Positions 18,769 to 26,924 of a DNA stretch of 55,315 nt are shown here, in pieces. How positions within the stretch are numbered: position 1 is the stretch's first letter; each line of letters starts with the position of its first letter. Below the pieces are notes generated by a model that worked only from the letters and a program-made list of their open reading frames with translations, was not told the DNA's origin and did no database searches. A program made the position numbers and the translations under genes. The stretch comes from a virus. Location: IMG/VR virus record IMGVR_UViG_3300020171_000034, positions 1 to 55,315 of that record; one strand, written 5' to 3'.

Positions 18769-18930
18769 CTACCACCGAAGTAGATATTTGAGAAATGCTT
18801 CTTTTGGTATTTTCTTCACATCTTTAACCTGCTTATAACCTAAACTTTGAAACTTTCTTTTTTGTTTCTTGTCAATTACTGCATATTCAACACTATCAAC
18901 TACAAAGAAATCTGGGTCACGGTTTTTCAT
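18769..18930 (-). CDS. Small basic hypothetical protein
   Basis: A 53-codon frame starts at ATG 18930, inside the stop codon of the polymerase gene (ATGA). It is basic (KKQKRKF, KDVKKIPK) with mixed strand and helix character. Tight coupling to the polymerase suggests a real gene. No motif points to a function. Confidence 0.5.
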   Translation of the reverse strand: MKNRDPDFFVVDSVEYAVIDKKQKRKFQSLGYKQVKDVKKIPKEAFLKYLLRW

Positions 18931-21299
18931 TTTAAGTCCCTCCAATTTATTCCTGATTTAATTTCAATAGGGATGTAAAATTCCCTACCTTTAATCTTGA
19001 GGTCTACCCTCATACATCTTTTTAGTTCATCATAAACAAACTCTTTCTTCTTTGGGGGATGTTGAACAAGAAGTGAGTCATGGACTTGAAGAAGAATTTC
19101 AATATTGTGATTTGTTTTACACACTTCGTTGTAAAACCTAAGCAATCCTGTGTTCAACACACTTGCCACAGTCTCTTGTGGAACGTATGCAATAGCCTCC
19201 CTAAAAAGCTGTTCACTAATTCTGTCAAAAAAGATTCTCTTTCTCCCAAGTGGGGTGATAAGTGTCCGATTGACTTTAATCTGGTCTTCAACATTTTTAT
19301 GCCATCTGGCAAGGTTGGGTGAGGTGTCATAGTATTTTTGGATAAGGATTTTTGCCTCAGCTGCTGAAATGCCAAGTTGTTCAGAGACAGCAACCCACGT
19401 GCTTTTGTAATTACACATGTGGCGTGTTCGCTTTGCTTTATAATATAAAGATTCAGTGTCCCTTCCAACAGCGTCTTTTTCTTCCATGTCAGCTTTGACC
19501 TTATCTTCGCCTACACCCCAGATAAGATTTGCTGTGTATGTGTGGATGTTCTTACCTTCATTTATAAGTCTTATAAGATGCTCATCTTCACAAAGATATG
19601 CAACAACCAACGCCTCCGCTCCTACAAGGTCACACTCTGTGAATATCATTCCTGGGTCTGAGGTAACCATATCACGAATCTTCTTTGGGAAGTTTTGCAG
19701 GTTTCGCCCAGAACCAAAAACACTTTCAGATGAACTAATCCTTCCTGTGTTTGTTCCAGCAATGTTGAAGGATGTATGAAGTCTTTTATCAATGGGGTCT
19801 ACATCAATATCAATGTAGTTTGAAATAAGGGTTTGTTGTTCTTTTGCTTTCACAATCATCCGAAGCTCAGGACTTTTTTTGCTTAAACTCTCAATCGCTT
19901 TTTTGTTTGTTGTGGGTTTGCCTGTTTTTCTGTTGATGATTTGAGGAAGACCTAATGATGCAATCAACCCAAGCACTTGTTTTGGGGAGTTTGGATTAAT
20001 CCCACCAAGTTGCTCTAAAACTCTTTGCTGTTCAACTTGAAGTTCTGGTTTTAGAATGTCCTCATATTCCTGCCTTTTTGCTTCATCAAACCCAACCCCT
20101 CTAAGCATCATAAACAACAATGGTTCAACCATTTCTATCATGAAGTTAAAGGTGTGCCTTACACCAAGCAGGTCAATCTCTTTTTCAAGGGCACTCATAA
20201 CTTCATACGTCACTGCCGAGTCTTTTGCATTATATGTCCAAAGTCTGTTAAGGTCAGTCATGTCTGCCTGCCACACTTTAAGGTCATCTTTATAATACAA
20301 CTCATCGGTGTAAACTGAAGCAAGGAAAGCAAGGGATTTTACCTTCATCGTTCCACCTTTTTTCTTCCCATAAATGTCCTCTTGTCCTGCAAAGTCAGGG
20401 TAGCATGCATGTTGTGCAATGAGCGTATCATACCAGGGCTTGGATGGAAGGATGCCAAAAGCACGAACAAGGTATTGAATGTCATAGGCAATGTTTTGCC
20501 CAACCTTTGTGAAATCTGGATGTGTAAGCATATGTTCTATGTCTTCAAGTACAACTTTCAGCTTTGAAATCCCACCCCAAAATCCCTTTGTTGTAGGTAT
20601 AGACATAGCCTCATCTTTTGAAAATGCAAGACTAATGCAGACAATTTGGTTAAAGGCAGTCTCTATGTCGTAGGTTAGGAATGGCTTTTCAGGGCGTGAA
20701 AGGTCATTATAAGATTTGGTCATGAAGGTTAAAATATCCTCATGGGTTGGTGCAATCATCAGATTCCTTTGTGGTCTCACCACCTCTGGAAATTTTGACT
20801 GTGCTAAGGCTTTTTTAAAATCAAGAGAAACAATCACACTAAGTCTCCATTGACGTAAAACAGCGGCAGGGTGGTAAGTTCCAAGAACTTTCACAACCCT
20901 CCCTGATGGAAGTTTACACTCCAGAATTGACCCTCGCCATTTTCCGATAGAGGTTTGTCCTGTTAGAGCCCAGAGTGCATCAGCGCCAAGAGCAATGAAA
21001 ATATTAGCTTTACACCCATCAAGCTCTTGTAAAAGTTCATCTCTTGCCTGGAGCAGCTCAGGTTTTGGGGTAGCTCCTTTCCAGTAAATGGAAAAATCAT
21101 TTCCAGGGGGTCTGGTTTTGACAACATTGGTTATGTAACACTCCTGACGCATGATGTTGATGGAATGGAGTTTCATGTTCAGGACATTTCCTGCAGGACC
21201 GCAGAATGGTCTGCCCTCAAGTTCCTCGGTTGCACCAGGTGCTTGACCAATGATGGCGATGAGGCTGTCTTTTGAGCCTTCTGGAGGGACTATAATCAT
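18927..21299 (-). CDS. Family A DNA polymerase fused to an N-terminal uracil-DNA-glycosylase-like domain
   Basis: The protein has 790 residues. Residues 1-170 are a family 4-type UDG-like domain with GQAPGATEE...GRPFCGPAG (18-37) and HPAA (143-146), as in the SPO1 DNA polymerase. A 3'-5' exonuclease follows with DIET (211), NIAYD (269-273) and YNAKD (356-360), all acidic residues present. The polymerase has motif A at D557 (CDLVGAE), a motif B-like KRTRHMCNY (623-631) and motif C QVHDS (738-742), where HDS replaces HDE. It copies phage DNA. Whether the UDG part is active or only structural is unknown. Confidence 0.88.
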   Translation of the reverse strand: MIIVPPEGSKDSLIAIIGQAPGATEELEGRPFCGPAGNVLNMKLHSINIMRQECYITNVVKTRPPGNDFSIYWKGATPKPELLQARDELLQELDGCKANIFIALGADALWALTGQTSIGKWRGSILECKLPSGRVVKVLGTYHPAAVLRQWRLSVIVSLDFKKALAQSKFPEVVRPQRNLMIAPTHEDILTFMTKSYNDLSRPEKPFLTYDIETAFNQIVCISLAFSKDEAMSIPTTKGFWGGISKLKVVLEDIEHMLTHPDFTKVGQNIAYDIQYLVRAFGILPSKPWYDTLIAQHACYPDFAGQEDIYGKKKGGTMKVKSLAFLASVYTDELYYKDDLKVWQADMTDLNRLWTYNAKDSAVTYEVMSALEKEIDLLGVRHTFNFMIEMVEPLLFMMLRGVGFDEAKRQEYEDILKPELQVEQQRVLEQLGGINPNSPKQVLGLIASLGLPQIINRKTGKPTTNKKAIESLSKKSPELRMIVKAKEQQTLISNYIDIDVDPIDKRLHTSFNIAGTNTGRISSSESVFGSGRNLQNFPKKIRDMVTSDPGMIFTECDLVGAEALVVAYLCEDEHLIRLINEGKNIHTYTANLIWGVGEDKVKADMEEKDAVGRDTESLYYKAKRTRHMCNYKSTWVAVSEQLGISAAEAKILIQKYYDTSPNLARWHKNVEDQIKVNRTLITPLGRKRIFFDRISEQLFREAIAYVPQETVASVLNTGLLRFYNEVCKTNHNIEILLQVHDSLLVQHPPKKKEFVYDELKRCMRVDLKIKGREFYIPIEIKSGINWRDLK

Positions 21300-21499
21300 A
21301 TATGTTTCCTTAGAAGCTTCAGTTCTAAATCATATAAATTGTCAAATGCGGCTGCAACTCGTTTTACTTCTTCAACAGTAAGGTGGTCTGATTTTGCCAT
21401 TAAAATCAAAGTTTGAATCATTCCACATAACGTGAAAAGCACTTGGTTTCTATTCTTCCATCTTGGCTTGTTGCTGGATTTTTTGACTTTCTTTTTCAT
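21296..21499 (-). CDS. Small basic hypothetical protein upstream of polymerase
   Basis: This 67-residue protein has a Lys/Arg-rich start (MKKKVKKSSNKPRWKNR) then amphipathic helices. It overlaps the polymerase start by ATGA, and its own start lies in the stop of the membrane peptide upstream. A basic N-terminus suggests nucleic-acid contact. No family is recognised. Confidence 0.55.
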   Translation of the reverse strand: MKKKVKKSSNKPRWKNRNQVLFTLCGMIQTLILMAKSDHLTVEEVKRVAAAFDNLYDLELKLLRKHI

Positions 21500-21600
21500 C
21501 CCTCTTTCTCCTTTACCGCCTGCATAACAGCATTAACAACAATAAAGATAGACCCCAACAAGCATATTCCAAGAAACACATAAACTGCAATTTCAATCAT
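21496..21600 (-). CDS. 34-residue single-pass membrane peptide
   Basis: ATG 21600 follows a GGAGGG site. The product is one hydrophobic helix (VYVFLGICLLGSIFIVVNAV) and a short charged tail, and ends in an ATGA overlap with the next gene. Size and coupling suggest a real small membrane protein. Function unknown. Confidence 0.55.
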   Translation of the reverse strand: MIEIAVYVFLGICLLGSIFIVVNAVMQAVKEKEG

Positions 21601-21796
21601 AATTTTCCCTCCATATACACCCTGAATTAAGCAAACATCCATCTCTTTCATACTGAGGATTGTAATATTTACAATGTTGCATCACATTTGCCCACACCTC
21701 TTCCTTGTTTGTTTGTGGACAAGCCATGATTGGGAAAGAAAGAGCTTCCTTTATTAAAAGCTTTCTGAACTCATTTATCTGTTTCTTGGAGCTCAT
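21593..21796 (-). CDS. Small cysteine-containing hypothetical protein
   Basis: This 67-residue protein has a basic N-terminus and four cysteines in the C-terminal two thirds (ACPQ, HCKYY, GCLL, GCIW), enough for a metal site or a disulfide-rich fold. It overlaps both neighbours by a few bases. Function unknown. Confidence 0.5.
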   Translation of the reverse strand: MSSKKQINEFRKLLIKEALSFPIMACPQTNKEEVWANVMQHCKYYNPQYERDGCLLNSGCIWRENYD

Positions 21797-22086
21797 TATT
21801 CTACCTTAAATACCTTTTTCAAATAATCTGTGCCAAAGGCAGTAAATTCTGTATAGTTATATGGAGACGTTTCCATTGCAGATGTTGTTCTTTTTCCATG
21901 AACTTCCCCATCTTTCCACCAAAAATATAATCTGGAGGTGGTGGGTGGAAAAGTGTGATGAAAGTCCCATTCAAACGCATATTCTGAAAATTTTGATTTT
22001 GCATCATATTTATCCTCACCAGAACCAAGCAGTTCTTCTTCAACTTGGTCTTTGATTTTAGTAAATTGTTCTAATGTCAGTTTCAT
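21796..22086 (-). CDS. Hypothetical protein
   Basis: This 96-residue protein has a helical start (LTLEQFTKIKDQVEEELLG) then an aromatic-rich segment (FEWDFHHTFPPTTSRLYFWW) that suggests a small mixed alpha/beta fold. It has an AGGAGG-type site and overlaps the next gene. No function is recognised. Confidence 0.5.
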   Translation of the reverse strand: MKLTLEQFTKIKDQVEEELLGSGEDKYDAKSKFSEYAFEWDFHHTFPPTTSRLYFWWKDGEVHGKRTTSAMETSPYNYTEFTAFGTDYLKKVFKVE

Positions 22087-22102
22087 AAAGAGACCTCCTT
22101 TT

Positions 22103-23419
22103 TTAAGTTCCTATTAAATCTGCAATTCCTGCATCCTTCATCTTAATCGCTTGAGCCACATTACTCAAAGCAAGATTGTAGTATTTCAAATCCAGCTCAA
22201 AACCTATCGGCTTACACCCCCTCTTCAATGCAGCAACAAGGGTTGAACCACAACCTGCAAATGGGTCAAGGACAATATGACCTGGGAGGCACATACGCAT
22301 AACAAGTTCTTCTATAAGCTCTACTGGTTTCTGAGAGGGGTGTTCTCGCTCTGCTGTTGGCACACCCACATAAGACAGGACATTCACCGTTCCTTGTTTA
22401 GCAAGCACAGCATCACCCCTGAGTCCATAGACAAACAAGTCATAACACCGATTAAAATAAAGCTCTGGGCGGTTTGTTCTTGCTGTGTTTGAGCCCCTAA
22501 CCCAGATGCCAGGAATAACATCCATTGAGAAACCCTCCTTGCTCCATAGGTCTATAAGAAACTGGGCGTTTTGAAACCCACAAAACATTAAAACTGCTGC
22601 GTTGTCTTTGAGAACTTTGGAAGATTTCTGAATCAAGGTTGTGAGGACTTCTTGAAAGTTCACTTTTGAATCATCATACTGGTCAGCATAAGATGCTTTA
22701 GGAAGTTCACGATTTTCAAACCTCTGATTAAAGACATCTATTCCATAAGGTGGGTCAGAGATGAGGGCATTGATAGATTTTGGTGGGAGGCTCTCAATCA
22801 GATTATTACAATCTCCAAAGAAGACAATGCTTTTTGCTCTTAATCCATAGTCTGTCTTGCTTTTTCTGAGCCCAAGTTCTGCTTTGGCTTCATCAATTTT
22901 AAATTTCTTCAGGGCTTTAATAGCCTGCTCTCTATTACTACATCCTTCAAACACTTCTGGGACAGTTTTCAACGCCTCTGCAAGGTCAATGTATGTGTAA
23001 ACTGCACCAACACTCATTTTTGCCTGGTCAGCGGTTTTCTGCAATCCCCATCCCTTTCCTCCTTTTGCAGAGAGAATTCTATGCAGGTCTTCAGTTGCAA
23101 AAGCATCCTCTTGCCATGTAAACTGCTTGCGTTCTTTGTTCTCCATTATTTCCAACACCTTGTTGTCAAGTTCTTCATCAGTCTCAACAATAGCACGAAC
23201 AGGAAATTTGAGTTCAAGGCAAGCCTTCGTTCTTCTTTCTCCAGCAATAAGTGTGTATGTTCCATTTCCGTTGTCTCTAACTTGAATGGGAGTAATGTTC
23301 TTTTTTGTGAAGGAAATGGCTTCTTTAAGAGATTCCAGGTCTCCTATCTCCAAGCGAGAACGTTTTGGTGGAATGGTAATGTCCTTTGGGTCAAGCCAGA
23401 TAACTTTTTCTTCTTCCAT
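22103..23419 (-). CDS. ParB-like / DNA N4/N6 methyltransferase fusion
   Basis: The protein has 438 residues. The N-terminal ParB/Spo0J-like domain (about 1-75) carries the box GERR (60-63). The methyltransferase has DPPY (222-225) before DPFAGCG (385-391), plus HPSQKP (360-365), a beta-class order. It would methylate cytosine N4 or adenine N6. The enzyme needs S-adenosylmethionine, bound at the FAGCG loop. No paired restriction enzyme is visible, so self-protection against host restriction or regulation of DNA processing is more likely than a complete restriction-modification system. Confidence 0.85.
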   Translation of the reverse strand: MEEEKVIWLDPKDITIPPKRSRLEIGDLESLKEAISFTKKNITPIQVRDNGNGTYTLIAGERRTKACLELKFPVRAIVETDEELDNKVLEIMENKERKQFTWQEDAFATEDLHRILSAKGGKGWGLQKTADQAKMSVGAVYTYIDLAEALKTVPEVFEGCSNREQAIKALKKFKIDEAKAELGLRKSKTDYGLRAKSIVFFGDCNNLIESLPPKSINALISDPPYGIDVFNQRFENRELPKASYADQYDDSKVNFQEVLTTLIQKSSKVLKDNAAVLMFCGFQNAQFLIDLWSKEGFSMDVIPGIWVRGSNTARTNRPELYFNRCYDLFVYGLRGDAVLAKQGTVNVLSYVGVPTAEREHPSQKPVELIEELVMRMCLPGHIVLDPFAGCGSTLVAALKRGCKPIGFELDLKYYNLALSNVAQAIKMKDAGIADLIGT

Positions 23420-23429
23420 GTTTTCTCCT

Positions 23430-23648
23430 TTATATCACAGCCACAAATTTGATATCATCCTCTTTAAAATATAGGTGAATGTAGCCTTGTATTTTTTCTG
23501 CTGTAACTATAGCAGAGTCTGGACAAAAACTTTTAAAGAGGGGTAGACCTACATGTATATCACCACTTGAAATACTTATAATCCCTTTTGCATATAGAGG
23601 TAGAAATTCTCTATACATTAAAATAGCTTTCTCCTTTAAGTCTTCCAT
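23430..23648 (-). CDS. Hypothetical protein
   Basis: This 72-residue protein has a helical N-terminus (MEDLKEKAILMYREFLPLY) and a strand-rich rest ending YFKEDDIKFVAVI. It lies 10 bases after the methyltransferase start region and probably belongs to the same transcript. No motif is recognised. Confidence 0.45.
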   Translation of the reverse strand: MEDLKEKAILMYREFLPLYAKGIISISSGDIHVGLPLFKSFCPDSAIVTAEKIQGYIHLYFKEDDIKFVAVI

Positions 23649-23659
23649 TGTTTTTTCTC

Positions 23660-23887
23660 CTATTCTGAAAGTTTCTGCATCAACGATGCAATTTGTTCCT
23701 TGTCAAGCTTTTTAATAAGGTTGGTAAGTTGTTGCTCCTTGTTTGTTTTTATAGCCTTCGGTGCTTTGGTAGAGGCTGCCTTTGGTGTCTTGATGATTCT
23801 ACATCTTACCAAAGCAAGGACTCTTTCTTCAAGCTCCTCTTCTGTCATCTCCTTTACGCTTTTTTCCAAAAGGTCTTTTAGTTCCAT
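23660..23887 (-). CDS. Small charged helical protein
   Basis: Start chosen at ATG 23887, after GAGAGGG, rather than the TTG 15 bases upstream. The product has 75 residues, with an acidic helix (about 1-25), a Lys/Ala/Pro linker (TKAPKAIKTN) and a C-terminal helix (LIKKLDKEQIASLMQKL). That C-terminal helix resembles the end of the protein at 28006 (LLKGRSKEEIAALIAQLS). Function unknown. Confidence 0.5.
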   Translation of the reverse strand: MELKDLLEKSVKEMTEEELEERVLALVRCRIIKTPKAASTKAPKAIKTNKEQQLTNLIKKLDKEQIASLMQKLSE

Positions 23888-23889
23888 GT

Positions 23890-24069
23890 TTACCCTCTCC
23901 AACCTTCAAGGAACGCCCAGGGATTTGCACCCTCTTTAACCCCTGCGATGTAGTTTAGGATTAGTTTTCTGACCAACCATGACACCATTCGTGGCTCAGG
24001 AAGAAGCCTGCATAGTTCTTTGAATGTCTCTTCTTTAATGTCAACGTGGATTTGGTGGTGTTTTTCCAT
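23890..24069 (-). CDS. Small hypothetical protein, possible ribbon-helix-helix type
   Basis: ATG 24069 opens a 59-residue frame. It has an alternating strand-like start (HHQIHVDIKEETFKEL) followed by helices (MVSWLVRKLILNYIAG), which resembles a ribbon-helix-helix DNA-binding fold in outline. It overlaps nothing upstream except by one base and has an AGGAGG site. The RHH suggestion is tentative. Confidence 0.45.
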   Translation of the reverse strand: MEKHHQIHVDIKEETFKELCRLLPEPRMVSWLVRKLILNYIAGVKEGANPWAFLEGWRG

Positions 24070-24393
24070 CTATACCTCCTTTTGCATAAATTGTTCATAA
24101 ACTTTCTCCATGAGTATCAGTTTACACGACTCTCTTCCATACTGACATGTTGTTCCCTTCATTTCATTCACAAGTGCAATCTGCTCATTTCTTGGAAGCC
24201 CAACCACCCAACGAAACATTGTGTTCATGTCTGCTGCAGTTGCACTGGCACAGCCTCCCATTTTACCAAAATGGGTGTGGATGTAAATGAGTTGTTTTGT
24301 TTCAGGGTCTCTTGCGAAAACAACAAACATATTCCCACACGCTGTTCTTAGCCTCCATGTCTTAGATGGGTAAAAAATGTCAGGTTTTATCAT
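24070..24393 (-). CDS. Stand-alone TSCPD-domain protein
   Basis: This 107-residue protein matches the TSCPD domain found at the C-terminus of adenosylcobalamin-dependent ribonucleotide reductases and in small stand-alone proteins. It has the TACGNMFVVF start, the HFGKMGGCASA core, a helix with MFRWVVGL, and a GTTC motif near residue 80. It may help nucleotide metabolism or a host reductase. No reductase gene is present in the window. Confidence 0.65.
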   Translation of the reverse strand: MIKPDIFYPSKTWRLRTACGNMFVVFARDPETKQLIYIHTHFGKMGGCASATAADMNTMFRWVVGLPRNEQIALVNEMKGTTCQYGRESCKLILMEKVYEQFMQKEV

Positions 24394-24651
24394 TCACTTA
24401 CTCTGTTGCCTTAATGTTTCTGAAATCCACCACTTGTAACCATTGGGGTGGAATCTTAACCTTTTCTCGTTGTCTATATTCAGGTAGAATGGTTGTCCTT
24501 TTTTAATTTCATCTCTTAACTCAGAAATTGTGATAGTGTTTGGGTTAACTTTTCCCTCTGGTTCTTGATACATTCTCCAAAAGTAGCCAAGAGATGCGAC
24601 AAGAAAAATTAAGGTTGTGATAACAAAAAACCATTTAACAAAGTCTTTCAT
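24394..24651 (-). CDS. Small single-pass membrane protein (GYxWRM type)
   Basis: The start is taken at ATG 24651 after GGAGGAGG. The 85-residue product begins MKDFVKWF, then a transmembrane helix (VITTLIFLVASLGYFW) and a polar tail with a 'LRDEIKKGQPFYLNI' segment. The motif GYFWRM at the helix end recurs as GYWWRM in the protein at 31180-31386, suggesting paralogues. Function unknown. Confidence 0.55.
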   Translation of the reverse strand: MKDFVKWFFVITTLIFLVASLGYFWRMYQEPEGKVNPNTITISELRDEIKKGQPFYLNIDNEKRLRFHPNGYKWWISETLRQQSK

Positions 24652-24674
24652 TTTACCTCCTCCTTTTTTGTGTT

Positions 24675-24747
24675 TGAGCAAGAGGAAGAGGCATAGGAGA
24701 ATTCATGAAAATCCTTCCTCTTTTTATTTGGAGAAACCTCTTGCTCA
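24675..24747 (-). repeat. Inverted repeat in a gap before the membrane-protein gene
   Basis: The 11-bp arms TGAGCAAGAGG (24675-24685) and CCTCTTGCTCA (24737-24747) are perfect inverted copies. Between them is a second partial pair (GAGGAAG / CTTCCTC). The structure fills most of the gap between the genes starting at 24651 and ending at 24766. There is no T-run, so it is not a typical terminator. A folded leader or processing site is possible. Confidence 0.5.
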
Positions 24748-24765
24748 TAATCTATTTAAGCCACA

Positions 24766-25161
24766 TTACGCCTTAAACACTTTGGATATTCTGGTTTGCT
24801 CACCATAAGCAGGGTCTTCTTTTGTGATTACATTAATACCTATGGTTTTTCCTGTAATGTCATCTGCCAACTCACATCCAAGAGCTTTGTAGAATGTTTT
24901 GACAAACCCCATTGATTTTTCTGAGAAATAAAGGTCATGCCAAATGTTACCTTGACCTGGAACACCTATTGTGATATGCATCCTTACCATTGCTGGGTCA
25001 GCGGTATTCATCTCTTCTCTGGTGATGGCTGTTGTGCCTTCGTTGTTCCATAATTCGCCTGTTTTAAGCTGATACTCTACCTTCTGAATTGTGCCTGTGT
25101 GTGGACCATCTGCAATTCCTACCCTAACTTTGCTTAAGTCAATGTCAAATATTCCTGGCAT
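24766..25161 (-). CDS. Putative ssDNA-binding / recombination accessory protein
   Basis: ATG 25161 with a GGAGG site seven bases upstream is preferred over an in-frame start 33 bases earlier. The 131-residue product has a strand-rich pattern (GTIQKVEYQLKTG, MVRMHITIGVPG, ISKVFKA) with a helix MGFVKTFYKALG, like the DUF669-type or SSB-like partners that accompany Sak4 recombinases. It lies next to the Sak4-like gene. The SSB role is inferred from context and outline. Confidence 0.5.
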   Translation of the reverse strand: MPGIFDIDLSKVRVGIADGPHTGTIQKVEYQLKTGELWNNEGTTAITREEMNTADPAMVRMHITIGVPGQGNIWHDLYFSEKSMGFVKTFYKALGCELADDITGKTIGINVITKEDPAYGEQTRISKVFKA

Positions 25162-25214
25162 TTCAATCCTCCAAATACGTAATATGCATCCCAAAGGGAT
25201 GTGGTTTGTTGTGT

Positions 25215-25367
25215 CTACTCTTTTGTGTTTTGCTCATCTAACCCCAGCTCATCATCCTCCCGCTCAAGTTCACCTATTTGTGTCTCATATTCTTCTATTG
25301 CCACACAGAAAGGACACTCTCTTCCTTCATAACAAATCTCTTTATGCCCTTCACTACATACTGTCAT
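25215..25367 (-). CDS. Small zinc-knuckle protein
   Basis: A 50-codon frame starts at ATG 25367 after GGAGGG. It shows Cys at residues 4 and 12 and a CPFC pair at 18-21, followed by an acidic helical tail. Similar small proteins with a CPFC knuckle occur in many phages. It lies between the recombinase and its putative partner. Function unknown. Confidence 0.5.
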   Translation of the reverse strand: MTVCSEGHKEICYEGRECPFCVAIEEYETQIGELEREDDELGLDEQNTKE

Positions 25368-25378
25368 ACCTTTCCCTC

Positions 25379-26137
25379 CTATTTTAGATATTTACTCAAT
25401 TCCTGAAACGTGGCTGGTTTAATCAACTCAGGCACACTCAACCTTGAACCCGCTTGAAAGAACCCTGTCTTGCGTGTTCTCCAAACGTAATCACCTCCTT
25501 CAATTTTTTGTCTGTATAGTTCATCAATGTGTTTACCTAAACCTTTCCCCATGTTTTTACTTGGTGCGTATGGGAACTCTGACAAGACAATGCCAGTTTT
25601 TTCTTCCACTTCTGTGGCGACATGATTGACCAAGATGATGTATGGGATGGGAAGTGTTCTAAGGTTTGGTAAAAACTGTCCTGCCAGAATACCTGTCAAT
25701 GTCCCAAAATCATTTTGTCTGATAGAAGGAATTTTGTTTATCCATAAAATCATTTCCATCCAGATGCGGAACATAGATGTCATGGAGTCTATAACAAGGG
25801 TTTGGAAACCTTCTTTGTTTTCTCTCAAGGTTTTCATATACTCGTTGTATTCTTTGATGACATCAACGGATTCTGCTGTATGTTCTGGTGGGTCTCCTTT
25901 GCTCATCTTCCCACCCATATCTGTGACGAAACTCAAGTCATGAACTTTCTGTTTACATAGAGCTTTCACAAAAATCTTTTCAAAATCCTGAACAACAAGA
26001 CTCCCATCTTTGTTCTTTGCATGTTTTAGTGATTCTGTTCCGTTGACATCAAATTCAAGGTAGCACATTGGCTTTGGGAATGTGCCAGCAGAAACACTCT
26101 TGCCTGTGAAGCTTTCTCCAGCTAACATCAATATCAT
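25379..26137 (-). CDS. Sak4-like RecA-fold ATPase (single-strand annealing type)
   Basis: The start is ATG 26137, after GGAGG and overlapping the upstream stop (ATGA). The 252-residue protein has Walker A GESFTGKS (7-14), then CYLEFDVNG, and a Walker B-type strand LVIDSMTS near residue 112. It is close to the length of phage Sak4 proteins, RecA-core ATPases that promote recombination with an SSB. The neighbours (ssDNA-binding candidate, Cas4/RecB-like nuclease) make a recombination module. Confidence 0.75.
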   Translation of the reverse strand: MILMLAGESFTGKSVSAGTFPKPMCYLEFDVNGTESLKHAKNKDGSLVVQDFEKIFVKALCKQKVHDLSFVTDMGGKMSKGDPPEHTAESVDVIKEYNEYMKTLRENKEGFQTLVIDSMTSMFRIWMEMILWINKIPSIRQNDFGTLTGILAGQFLPNLRTLPIPYIILVNHVATEVEEKTGIVLSEFPYAPSKNMGKGLGKHIDELYRQKIEGGDYVWRTRKTGFFQAGSRLSVPELIKPATFQELSKYLK

Positions 26138-26313
26138 TTCTTTCCTCCCTCCCATTTTTTATAACACTCATCTACAAACTTCTCCTTGTTGAAATTGCCA
26201 TAACTATCTGCAAGTCCTGATGCCACGATTGCAAAGATTTCTTCATTGAATCCTACCCTTCTGGCGAGGTGGATAGAAATGTCAACAAGGTTTTGATAAT
26301 CTTTTCTTGTCAT
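26134..26313 (-). CDS. Small hypothetical protein coupled to the Sak4-like gene
   Basis: ATG 26313 opens a 59-residue helical, charged frame (MTRKDYQNLVDISIHLARRV). Its stop overlaps the ATPase start by ATGA, so the two are probably translated together. No motif is recognised. Confidence 0.5.
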   Translation of the reverse strand: MTRKDYQNLVDISIHLARRVGFNEEIFAIVASGLADSYGNFNKEKFVDECYKKWEGGKK

Positions 26314-26336
26314 TTTTTCTCCTATTCTGTTCAGTT

Positions 26337-26507
26337 CTATAATTCAGTTCTGGTAAAAGGAAGTGAGATGTGAATAGTCCTTCTCCCAAGTCTCACTTCT
26401 AAACATTTCTCTATATACCACATTGTTGCAGCATCTTTCAGCTTTATGAAAAATCTGCGTGGAATGATGTCACTTTTATAGTTTGAGAGAATGCTAAATA
26501 GTTTCAT
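26337..26507 (-). CDS. Small basic hypothetical protein
   Basis: ATG 26507 after AGGAGG is preferred over a start 27 bases upstream. The 56-residue product is basic (RRFFIKLKD, RLGRRTIHISLPF). It probably belongs to the recombination operon. Function unknown. Confidence 0.45.
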   Translation of the reverse strand: MKLFSILSNYKSDIIPRRFFIKLKDAATMWYIEKCLEVRLGRRTIHISLPFTRTEL

Positions 26508-26520
26508 TTGTCCTCCTTTT

Positions 26521-26760
26521 TCACTCCTCAGCATCTTCTACCTTCTCCAAAAAGACAATCAACGCTCCTCCTTCATCCTTCCCCATTGTCCATTTACCGT
26601 CAGCATGAGTAGGCAAAAAAACAGCCTTATCCTTAAAACTTCCAAACTGTCTTAAATCAAAATCAACAGGAAAACTTATGGTTTTAGCATAAGCAATCTT
26701 GACATTTTCGTTTTCTTCTTCCTTTTCTTCTTCCTTTTCTTCACATCTATACCTTTGCAT
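26521..26760 (-). CDS. Hypothetical protein with acidic N-terminus
   Basis: This 79-residue protein has a low-complexity Glu-rich segment near the start (KEEEKEEENEN), encoded by a CTTCCTTTTCTT-like tract. A strand-rich part follows (TISFPVDFDLRQF, GALIVFLEK). Its start overlaps the upstream stop as TAATG. No function is recognised. Confidence 0.45.
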   Translation of the reverse strand: MQRYRCEEKEEEKEEENENVKIAYAKTISFPVDFDLRQFGSFKDKAVFLPTHADGKWTMGKDEGGALIVFLEKVEDAEE

Positions 26761-26924
26761 TATTCATCCTCCCACTTTTTTACTTCTGGTTCAAAAAAAC
26801 TTAGGAAACAATCATTACAGAAATCTCCATCTTCTGTTTGATGCAAAAATTGACCTTTTATCACATCCACCTCCCTCCCACATTCTTCGCATTTAAGTGT
26901 CGGAAGGGGTTTTTGGGGTCTCAT
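26760..26924 (-). CDS. Small zinc-finger protein
   Basis: A 54-codon frame starts at ATG 26924, overlapping the nuclease stop (ATGA). It has two cysteine pairs, CEEC (12-15) and CNDC (36-39), with 20 residues between, a zinc ribbon. The C-terminus is acidic. It sits next to the Cas4/RecB-like nuclease. Function unknown. Confidence 0.55.
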   Translation of the reverse strand: MRPQKPLPTLKCEECGREVDVIKGQFLHQTEDGDFCNDCFLSFFEPEVKKWEDE

